From Sycobia sp. Sy_11 (lineage: Eukaryota; Arthropoda; Insecta; Hymenoptera; Epichrysomallidae), in assembly GCA_018907035.1 (NCBI GenBank), contig JACCIC010000001.1, forward strand, positions 2,189,501 through 2,253,500: a DNA stretch of 64,000 nt. The letters run 5' to 3'. Positions 36,517-48,600 of the stretch are shown piece by piece. Position 1 is the first letter of the stretch. Every line of letters starts with the position of its first letter. The notes below the pieces were generated by a model. It did no database searches and was not told the DNA's origin. It saw only the letters and a list, made by a program, of their open reading frames with translations. A program made the position numbers and the translations under genes.

Positions 36517-39500
36517 CTGCAATGGGAAAAACACCTGAGTTAGTCCGTGGCTCCCAAGCGATAGGTGATTTATTAATTTTATGATCTGTTGAGTAAGATA
36601 TAATTATAGATTTAGTGAGTGTTTTTTTCAACATAAATCTTTTTTACTTTATGGCTATTCCCATTGATATTGCAATTCTTATTAGGGATCTTCTATAAAT
36701 TACGTGGACGATTCAGGACGAAGGAGTCATCTATACAGTAGGAGTAGAAAATTCAGCCAACATTTAATAAAATAAATTGAGCAAGCGCAATTGTTAAGCT
36801 AATAAACGATGAATATCGATTGTGCCGTATCGTACATGCTAAGCGTAAGATGTAAAAAATATAGTGGTGAGAGTGCGATACTTATTAAAACTTGTAAATA
36901 TTTAACAAACGCTAGTTCTAGTTCTATTAAAAAATAATAGAGAAAACAGTAGTGTCTGTATGAACTATTTAACGAACAGATCAATACGTAATGAGTTAAC
37001 GAACATTCATTAAGCGTAATGATAATGGCATATGTGATGCATGGAGAAGTAATTCTATACTTTCCGCTACTAAGAATTTTCAACACTGTTTTTTGCATTG
37101 TCTAGATCAAGCATTACTCTGCTAACAATCTCAGATTGAAAATAGATTAAAGTAAAGATCAGTTTGCTGATCTTTATATCGGGATAGTAATTAATTTGAA
37201 GTCAGTAAAGGAACAAATGTGTCATGTTCTATGACTAACAACTTATCGATATTTAAGAAAATTATAAGTGTTGCTACTATTATTTTTACTATCTATAAAC
37301 GTCTTTAATAATATATAACATTTTAGGTATGCTTTTTTTATTTTTATATTTTAGGTACCCATTCAACCTCAGAAGTCATCATAAAATTTCATTGATACAT
37401 CTTATGATACAATAAAAAGTAGAAAACTTATAAAGAATAATATTGTTTAAATATCTTCTTACAAAAAATATTTTCATGTCTCACAAGCAATGTCGCACAT
37501 TATAAAGAGATTTGGTTATAGTATTCTAATATGATTACTTACAGAATTTTACGACGAATTTATTAGAAGAATGTTCCAAAAAAAATAGTTGCCTCTACTA
37601 AGATTATGTACTAGGTTTAGATCATTATTAAGTACGACAAAATTTTTTTCTATAACAAGAATTAAATTTATAATTGTAAACATAAATACAACACATTATA
37701 AACATTGATACAAAAGTATCGATATAATCATTTACGATTATGAGAATAGTAAAATGAAAAAAAAATCAACTTGCTGTTTCTTCGACTGTTTGAAGAACGA
37801 TTTTTGCCAGATTCAAAACAAGAATTCTTCGTTTTTTAAATGTAATTCGTTTTCACTTTTTCCATTAGTATATTCTTCCATGACTTCTTCACTTTTCTTT
37901 ATAAATATATCTTATTCCAATTATAACCATTTTTTCAAAATCACATTTATATTTGGATATTAATTTTCTTCTCCCTATTATAACTCATTTTAAAGCTTTT
38001 TTATTGATAGATTGCTTTCATCTTAGATCTCATTTTATTTAAAAATCTGCTTTCCAAATTTAGCCTTCAGTATAACGTACTTTATAGTATTTTCAGTATA
38101 ACTAACTTTTTTTCTTTTTCTCTTTCTAAATTGATTTTTCTACTCCTCTTTATTTTTCTATAAAACAATGGATTTTATTTTTGAAGAAATACAGTTTATC
38201 TTACGAAAAATAAATCCGCAGTTCACGAAAAGCACGAAAACATAAACAATTTATTTATCTGCTTCAACGCACTGTGCAAGTACATCGCGATACTTGACAA
38301 AATCTTGATAATTGATTAAAATGGTATCCATTATTGTTCGTAGATATGTAATTCCATTACAATAGATTTAAACAAAAAAGCAAATCTTTCAAAAAAAAAA
38401 TTAAAAGTATTCAACTTGTGCGGTACATCTTACATGTATACAAGTTGAATTCGTCCAGAATCTTCAGCGAAGAGACAGTATACAATCTGAGGAGATGGAT
38501 GTCAAAGTTGATTATTAAAATAATGGAGGAAAACTTTTTAAAGACAAAATGCAGCCATGCTTAAAAGAATACAATGCAGCAAAAGGGAATTCCGACCTTA
38601 TATCAGAGTCTCAATTTTAAAAAATGATGAAAAAACGACAGATAGAAACTGTTGCATGAGTCAGAGAACTACAACATACATGTTAATGGACCAAGGGAAA
38701 TGATTTTTCAACCATCGTACATATCATTGTATATCACAGCAATATTGCAGCAATATTGTGACATCACAGAACTATGACAAATATTGCTGTGATATTGCGT
38801 CGATATTACACCGTAATATATCATAGGGCAATATCGGAGTAATATCATCATAATATTGCTTCATGCGTTGTACTACAACTGTCATTTTGTCAAAGATTTA
38901 AAAAATTTTGCAGACTAATCACTGCATCATATTGAACATCCGCACAAAATGGCTACCATTAATAAATCTTGAAATACTGCTTAGAGCCGTTTGTCTAAAT
39001 TCGAGATTCAGCGATATTGCTATGATGTGACTGCTATATTACAAGGTATATTACAGCAATATCACAGGAAAATGGAATGTCTTAGATAAATGCATCGCAG
39101 AAATATTGCAACACTGAAAAAAAATGATTTACATTCAAGAAAATATGTTTCAGAAAAAACCATTTCATTGATTAAACAAAATGTGTATTTCATTTCAGCA
39201 AAATTCACTTTCAAAAAGTATTTCTTATTTTGAACAAATATGTACTTCCAGTTCATCATTTTTTTATTACAAAAATTGTTATTAAGAAAAACTGTTATCT
39301 TATCTAGAAAATGTGCCAATAACAGTACAAGAATTAGAAGATAGATATATAAGAAGATAGGTAAATAAGAAGATAAATCGTCTCAAACGAATATTAGTAC
39401 TTCTACGTTCTCTGGAAACGAAAAAAAAAATGAGCTCTTTGAGCTAATGGAGGAACAGACAAAAGCCATAATAGACCACTCACTGATAAATTGTTAAGAG

Positions 39501-42500
39501 TAGAATGGAGCTACAGCTTATCGATAGAACAATATCTGAAAATAGTAGAGAAGATGGAGGCGAGCTCTCAACAAGAATGGCACAGCAGATGAGCCAGTAA
39601 AAAGAAATTATGTAAAGATTTAAAAACTGGGTTTTAAGAGAGAAATTCTCCATGATCTTTGGAAGATTCCAAAGTTTTTATATTGAAACACCTGACTCGT
39701 TGTTCACTGGGGATCACTGGTCAATTTGCTCAACTATGTCGCTAATATCGGACGGTCGATTATTGACTGCAAAGTTGGACGAATGCTGTGAATTGTTCAA
39801 TTAAATTCAATGTGAAGGCTCCAAATAATAAAAATCGAACAAAGATATGCTCAAAATCCCTTATTATATTACAATAATATGAAAGGTGAATTATGTATGA
39901 CTCTTTAAATAGTATATCCTATGCGCATCATTGGTTTAGCTAAAAGTACAAATACACGGCTTATGAACATTGTATGATAATCAATTAATTCATAATTAAA
40001 AAAAAGAAATTGTTCATATATCGTTAATAGAAGTATTTAAATATTTTCCAAGAATTAACGTTATTTAGTTAATTTATTTTGCTAATTGATCTGAAAAATT
40101 CACTTACTATTACAATAATTATGAGCATTCTTTTCGGTACAGATACTTGCAATGCGAAAGTTAAATTTATAGATGATACAGTTATTCAACAAATACCGAT
40201 AATTGTTTCACCTAATTCAGAGATAATTTCAATAGAAGAAGCATTTAGTAAATACAAATTTATCTCTTATCTCTTATCGTAATTGCAATTTACAGGATTG
40301 TGAAAAAATATGTTACATGTAGTAAATAATTTTAATATATTACGTACGTTAATGTTTCGTAATAATCTGTTGTATCTTAAATATATTCTACTGCTGTTTT
40401 AAAATCAATATAGTCTTTTAATGTTAGCATACGTTCTTTCATCTTGGCTGTAATTCAAACGGTGCTTCCAATTTTTACTAAATAAAGAATCGATATTTAA
40501 TGTAGTATTCTTAATAACTGTCATACAAATATTTCCTCAGTACTAATAATTGATCCCAAAACATAGTATTAGATAAATACAGATAAATACGAACATTGAT
40601 TACGAAAAGTTTTTATTGTCGAATTAATATAAAATTTTACATTATTTTCCTATTTCTTTTATATGTGAATTTGTTCATTTCATTGCAGCACAACCACTAT
40701 TCTTCACAATCATCTCATTCCGAGTCGATGCTAATATGCTTTCGCTTTCTTTTAGATTTTTTTCTGGCTTCTTTTCCTTGTTATGTACAGACAACTTCTT
40801 CCTGAAAGGGATTTACTAATCAATAAGTTGCACATCACAATCATTTTCAAACCTCAGAAACATACATTGATTTTTCCTGGTTACATTTTTTCATAAAAGC
40901 CTTGGGTTGAATAAATATTCCATAGGTAAAACAATTTGCTTTGATCTAAGTCAAGTACTTTGTTCAAAAGAAATCCTCCACGCATTTCATATCATTGCAT
41001 ATCGCAGGTTGCAGTTTTTTTAGCCATCTTGCAGATTATTAAAGCTAATTCCAAGTTTAAAAGGAGTCAGGAATGGAAAATTAAAATAAAGATTTATACA
41101 CATTCATTTTAAAAGTAGTAACTCTTATAAGTGAGCTTTGGAAAAATAACCAAAAACAAGAGATTAGGTTAACCAAAGAAGGACATTGTGACTAGTTGAA
41201 GGAACACTGACCCTTTATTCTCCTTTCCACCATGTTCTTTAATTGTGGTTAACACTAAAGTTTTTCGATTCTTTTCTCCGCGTTTTTACATTTTTTACAT
41301 TTTTCTTTTCTTCTTATTACTGCTTAATCTTTCTCCACCCATTTAAAAGAGGGAAATGTTTCTTATATGCTCACATTTCATTGACATTATTTTAAAGATA
41401 TTTCCTAGTAATAGTTTCCCCAGCAGAGAAAAACCATAGAGTGACTAACTAAAAATTAACTTTGGCATTTCTACAAACAGTTAAGGAATCCTCTGGCCGT
41501 TTAACACGTTGGATGCTTAAACTGCAGCAATACAACTGTGAAATACGTTATAAAAAGGCACTCGTCATGTTGCGCCAGATATCGAAGGATTACATCTGAT
41601 CGTCTCTGCTACGTTTTCTGACCGAGCGGTCACACCCATGCTAGGTGTCCAAACCAGGACAAGCAGAAGGCTAATTTAGTCTTTTGCTTTAAGTGTCTGA
41701 AGAGATTCCGCACTTTGTAGAACTTCGAGCGGTACAGGGATTCTGATGACGCTCACCACAGACAAAAGGGCTCTCTGACTCCCGAATACTACCGAAGGGA
41801 GTCTCGCGTTGCTCGCATTCCTCCCTCCTTCCCCGGAAGAGAACTAACCGAAGCATGGGCAGTGATATGGGAGCCGACGACAACGAGCCTCCTCCCCATC
41901 GCCGACACCTTTCTGGTAGTATTCGAGAAGTTTGCAGCCAGGCCTTTCCTCGTGTCACCGATGGTCTCGCCTTCGGGCCTCCTCAGGGTTAAATGGAACT
42001 ACCGACTAGTGTGGATGTCGGATGATTTATAGCGACAGGTGAGGTGGATCAAGGGCTGATTGAAAATAGCAGCCTAGCACATATGGCACCGCTTTCTTCA
42101 CCGGAGTCGGCAGTTGCGGCTTAGATTTGGGTCACCCAGCAGCCTTCTCCAATAGCTAGTTTTATACAGCAATGCTAGTTGCGTCATTTCGGTAATCTGC
42201 AACAGGTAATTGTGGAGCAGGTCCGCCAAAGAGACTTACGGATGACCCCTCCGCCTCCGCCTTCCTGCCCTCCGCCCGCTGTTAACCCGGCCCCTGCGGT
42301 ATCTGGGTCATCCCACGCCGCGTCGGATCCGGTGGTCGCAGTTTTGGAGCTGGCCTCCAGAGTTGCCAACCCACGATTACGAGACCAGCTTTTAAATTGA
42401 GGTAACACTCACCACCAAAGGTCGACGTGTCATGAGGAGGTTCGATAGCGAGTAGATCGATAAAGTAGAGAGAGAAGAGAAAGAAACTTGAACGAGTAGA

Positions 42501-42563
42501 GAAAGCGAGAGAGAGATAAAAGGAGTGTTAAGAAGTAAAGAGACTTGATAAGAGACGATAATG

Positions 42564-42602
<39 letters not shown>

Positions 42603-45600
42603 TTATTGTAAAATTTGAGTAACAGAGCCCCTCGATTCTAATTTTTTGTTTTTTCGGGTCGAGACTTCATCCCGGCATGCGGAATTCGCACTCTAGGGAG
42701 GAGCAATGCGACGGGATATTCGTCGTTTTCGAGTTTGCAGAGTATCAGGGCCTCTCTCAGGCCACTTGTTTGCAGTTTATGTTGTGTGTGCATGTGTGTG
42801 TAAGAATATCAAAGAATACGGAGAAATAAAAATAACAAACTTATATAACACGTCTTTCATACCTACAAGTTAAATGTAATCATTACCTTCAACAAGGAGG
42901 TAGTCTAAAACCTAAGGAAATTGAGGATAAATAAAGTAATGAATTGTGTAATTGGCATTTTAAATTGTATAAGAAAAATTATGAGTAAGCAGTAAGCATT
43001 AAATATTTTACGTATAAGAGTGCTGCAATTTATATTTATATCCACCAATTCAATTTATATCCACCAATTTAACAAAATGATTTAAGAAAAATATCGAGGG
43101 ACCTCTTCTTTCGCGAATAGAAGAATTTCAAGAAAATGATTCTGGATGAAGATAAAAATTTGTTATTAGCTTATATGTGAGAATATGAAGAAGTTTTCAC
43201 GACATATTTTATAATCCCATATTAAGAATTATAGCATCAAAAAGCTTCTATTAATGTTTGTAATAATTTGACTTGGAGTACATGAGACACAAATCTATTA
43301 AAATAGGTGAAGGTCTCTATTCTGCACTACTCTTTTCGAATGATCAAAAATGCAAATTTGGTTAGCCCTGAATTGAATATATTATTTTACGAATAGCATA
43401 AAGACATTATGCAATACATTCTTTCAATGTTGCAGACAATTTAATTGAATTGTAAGAACCCTATCTATGTCACTGAACGCAACTTTAGAATGATTTGAGA
43501 TTATCAACATTTAGTCATCATTCATCTCAGAATTATGACCAATGATTGTCGAAAGAAGGTAACTGAATATGTTTAACAAAAAGAATATAAGAGACTACCG
43601 CTCGTACCTTAAGTACAACATACAAAGTTGTGACAAGGCTATATCTACGGTACTTCCTTAATGAATACAATCTGGACGGATTATACCATGATATTATGAG
43701 GTACAAAACCTATCAAAGCAGGTCCTATCAATCTGGCGAACGTATATTACGAATTCTGTCAAAGATTGTGACAAATGAACGTTAAAAGTGAATAATTCAG
43801 AACATTGAACAGCAAAAATATACTACTGCTCATACTTAACAAGTTGAGCATACTGAAACATTTGTATACCAAGAATATACAGGAAACCTATCGATATTTC
43901 ATATTTTATCATACTAGTATCATATTGTATTATATTAATGAACTACCTATAAATTCTGAAGAACTTGATGTCTTCACGCTTATTGATCAGAGCGTGTCAT
44001 ACTCTAACCCGGGTACGTGTAATTAAACCAGGAATCTCATTTTTGGTAGCTTCGAAAAATTAAATAAAGCTACAAAAATCTAAATACTGAATAATACAGA
44101 TGGTATAGATAGGCAGAAAGATATGAATAAACAATTATAATGGTTTGTTTCAGAACTAAGATTAATAGGTGAGATAGTCATCTCACTATCATCTGTATAA
44201 GAATCGAAAACCTATGAAACTGAGAGATATGGAAAATTTAAATGACTGCTCTGTGAGAGCGACAACTATTGCAGTTTTCCAAAATAGGTGCAACACACAC
44301 TCTGCATTTCACCAATTTCTACGCCTTCAGGGCACTGCAGAGATTTTTTTAAACTACGAGAAGAGGATCGAGAAACACTGCATCTAAATACTTTGCTTAC
44401 TATTTTTCTTGAGCAGCAGTGATGAGAATGATCGCTCAGTTTTTTGCGACACTAACTTATTAGTTTATGCATTAATAAAATGACATTTGGTATAAATTAA
44501 AAAGTTAGTACCTCTTATTTCTAATACGTACAACTTTCCTTAAGATAAATTTTTTCTTTGTTTAATTTAAAGGTAAAGATTTCGTTAAATTTACATTCTG
44601 TTAATAGGTTAGTAAGTAGCTAGTACAACCTTCGTTAATAGTTGAAAAAACGTTACGCGTCTTTAGCACATGAATTAAGAAATTTTAACCTTCCATTCAT
44701 AATTTATATTTTGCATTTAATGCACAGCATTGATTCCTGAGCAATGCTGATTATAAAGATATTCTACAATAAACTTACCAAGACCTTTTAATATTGTTAA
44801 AATACATGCAACTGATCAAAATTTTTCTCGCCATTTCAAGAATCGATTTAAAATATTTACATAATGTTAATTATACTTATGCCAATAAAGCCCGAATGCA
44901 TTAAATATTTATAAAATATTATAAATATGTTTGCATTACATGTAAAAAAGATGTAAATTCTGAGCATGTATTCGTCCATAATGTTATCAAAAAACTTTCG
45001 CTAATATTGTAACAATTCGAAAATAGTTTTTTGCTAACCTCACTTTGTTTTCGTAGTGACATGGTTTGATGATAATGTTTGAACAATATTTCGAGAATGT
45101 ATTTATGTAAACGATTATTGTAAGCACATTCGGTGATTTTAATGTTATTTAAGGAGCCGAGCTGATAAGATATACATTCTTATGAACTTTATGTATCAAA
45201 TTTTTGGATTTACAACTAATGGATATTATACCTTTCTACTAATGGATATTACCCTTTCGTAAATTAAATAATTTTTCTTGATGAAATAAAACTTTTTAGT
45301 TTAATGAAATCATAATAATAATATGTTTGTTTCACGGAATCTTCAATTCTAGTCAAAAAGGACAAATCTTAAAGTAGCGTTTTCATGCATTACAAAAACT
45401 TTCATTCTTCTTTTCTTTACAAGCACTTTCCATATTTCTGAATGTTTAGGATCAATGGTTAATCAAATTAATCATTACTTAACCAATGATAAAATACTTT
45501 AAAAGTATTATTTAACTTACATAATGTCAGTATCCGTATATAAAACAAAAGTGCCCTTACAGCTTCATTGAATAAATATGAATACTGTACCGAAATTGTT

Positions 45601-48600
45601 AATGACGCATGACAATGAAAAAAACTAAAGTGTTTCGTTCTAGCATGCCACATTATTATTCTCTCCGTAATATTCTCACTTGATTGGGCTCTTGAGCGAT
45701 CCGGTGGGCTTCAGCTGCATTTCCCTTATCCTGGACTCGTGCACCTGCCTCATGAGGCTCGCGTGCCTAGTGTTAACGTTGCCACCTTGCAGCAATTGCT
45801 GCTGCGAGCCGACCACTTGGCCCCTCGTCAAGCAACGATGCTGGGATCCCATTAACGAGCCTACGACGATCACAACATAGTTAGTTCAATTGACAATCTG
45901 ATTATTTTGGAAACAAAGGATTATAATGATTATTTGGATCGAATTAAAGAATTCTGGTATCATCATATTAAGGGAATGACAAAGGTCGATTTTTACCGAT
46001 CGAATCAAGAATTGCGTTATAAATAATATTATCTCAGAGCTTTAAATTATTAAGGATTTCAATTAAGCGTGCCCTTCGTTTACGTCTATGTGCATTACAT
46101 TTTTAACATTTTATTTAGAATTTTTATTTATAAAATATTAAAACCTTTCTCATTTCCATAAGGTTTCACAAATCAACTTCAAACTTTATAGTAATGTAAA
46201 ATCAACGTAAATAAAGGGTATGATTAATAAAATTTTTAATTATTAAATTATTATATATACTATTATATATTTTTGTGCCGTCAGAAAAAAATGACTTCGC
46301 CATCTCCGTAGAAAATAACGCATAATACAAATAATAGAGATTCTGAACACTTTTTAATAAGTTGCGCTTTATATTTTATAAACAAACTTGGAATTGTAAG
46401 TTCCTCCTTAAATTTTAAACTTAGAATGTTTTAAGATAAAATGGCCGAGACACGATGGAACTACTTCAGAAAGAGATTCAAGTTCTGAATATGAACTTCG
46501 CGGTTCGCATGTTAACGATGACTTTACTAGGTGATCTTACGTAAAAAGTATATACAAACAAAACACAAATTTCATTATCATTTTTAAAATAAACTATTCT
46601 AGTTGTTCATAAATGCGGTCTGCGATATTTAATAACATATTTTATATTTGTACTGCTATTTATTTAATATTTCAAAATATGCGCTGAAGGAAATATTTTA
46701 GGATTTGACACGTCGTAATAACAGTTCAAGAATCAGTATTTTACATTTTCAGATAAAATATACTTCGTATGATCATATATTTCGTATAATCATATTTCTA
46801 CTTTTATTAAAAATTTTGAATTATAAGATCAGACTATTTAAAAGATTATTATCTATTATTTAAATCAATTTATTAGAGAAAACTTATTTCATTTTTTCTA
46901 TATATTTTTATTTATTATTTCATGTATGTGATTGATTAAACATCAATCTAATAGTCATGGAAGTTATAACAAGAATTAAAAAAAAAAACAAAAATTCTAT
47001 TTAAACGTTTTGTCGGACTTTCAATGCTTTTAGATACACGTTGCTTTCAGGAAATCCAATTTTCATTCGAGATTAAAAGTAAAAGTCATCTTTGTCCTCG
47101 GAGAAATCTGATAAATCGGCCTTTAAATCAAGTTCAAGGTTATCTCGAGTTCCTCTTCTATGACCTTTACAATTAAGATTCCGAATAAAATGATGTTACC
47201 TGTCAATTTGGAAAATTTGTTTTTACGCTATCTTACACACTCATATTTATGCGAGATATTTTGTTTTGCCTAAATTTCTTTTATCTCAATTCTCGAAGAG
47301 GTCTGAGAAAAGTACTTCTTGCATTTAAATTGAATTATCCAATTTATAACAAAAAAGTAATAGAAATTCACATCTAACAATTTATCAATGCTATATAAAT
47401 GTTACCTACAGAATTTGATACAAAGTCAAAATGCATATTATTAGCATAAAAAAAAAATTGGACGTGTCTTATTTACACGTTCAAAGTAATTTAAAAAGTT
47501 AGAGACCATTGAAAAACTTATTAAAAATGAAATATTTTTTCGCGAAAACTTGGAGATGAGTTCCATTCTTTAAAACTACTTTACAATTTACTTCGATTCG
47601 TTATATATGTCATCGATTTTCATCCAAATCCTGGAATGACATTTATAAGCGCAGTTTCGCCGATGAGGCGAACTTTTTAATTAAAAAATTTTTCCACTGA
47701 CCCTTCGGCTCCTGAATGACGCTGATCATTCCCGGCCCGTCCTTCACCTCCCCCCTGCCCGGGAACAGCATCCTGTGAATGAAGTTCTTTAGGGCCGCCC
47801 TGAAGTCCTTGAGATGATAAGCGTAGAGGAGGGGATTGCCGGCCGAGTTCAGGTGCGACAGGATGATGCAGAAGTTGAGGAGGAACTCGCTGACCTCGCA
47901 CCGCGGGCAGAATGCCATCACGCAGTTGATCGTGTACAGGGGGAACCAGCAGACGATGAAGAAGGCAACGATGCGCGAGAGGTTCTGGGTCGCCTTGACC
48001 TCGCGCTTCTGCGCCGCGCCGAGGAGGCGCAGCATCGTGCCGTGGGTCTGGTTCTCCTTTCGCTTGCCCGGGTTCATGGTCACGATTTGCTGCAGCTGGG
48101 GACGAGGACAGTCATGCGTTAGGATTCATACGTCCTATTCATTCGTCTTCTACAAAATCGGATGGTCTTACAAATTATAATCTTAAATGAACAATAAAGA
48201 TAATTGTCGCGAGAATGCGTTACTAAATATGGTTTTTCTAAATTTTCCGCTGGGCTCATCGGTCAAATTAGAGGCTGTCTTATTTAGATAACGGATTTGA
48301 TTCGAATTTCACGAGGTAACTTTGATTGCTTCCAAAATGAGCCTAGTTTTACGACCTCGTGTTGTCCCATTTCCAAGAAGTGGCATACTTTGACAATTAT
48401 TACTCCCCTTCAATTAAATTTTATAGGCCGTATACTCGGAGAAATTTTTTCTCGCAGAAAGTAACGATAAAAAATAATGATTGTTGTCAATTAAAGAGCG
48501 ATGAAACTTTCACGCGTTATCAAGTGACTATTTTTACCTACGGTATAGGCAATCAATTGAACAATCTTAGCCCTTAGAACGGTGCTAATTGCGGAGGTAA

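Larger units (their letters stand above)
36517..45679 (-). other. AdoR intron (9.2 kb) full of decayed transposons
   Basis: AT-rich and non-coding, with an ATATTGC palindrome cluster (38720-39110), a Gypsy RNase H relic (41420-41610), a CCHC-like piece and GC-rich block (41600-42400), an LTR-like segment (42420-42880) and a possible Maverick-associated relic (43084-43290). Confidence 0.7.

Noticed and set aside
38731..38746. Resemblance of TATCACAGC to the start of a conserved insect microRNA family
   Set aside because: Only the first bases match, and the word is part of the local ATATTGC repeat.
47814..48180. Plus-strand frames opposite the AdoR TM6-TM7 exon
   Set aside because: Antisense shadows of a strongly supported GPCR exon.
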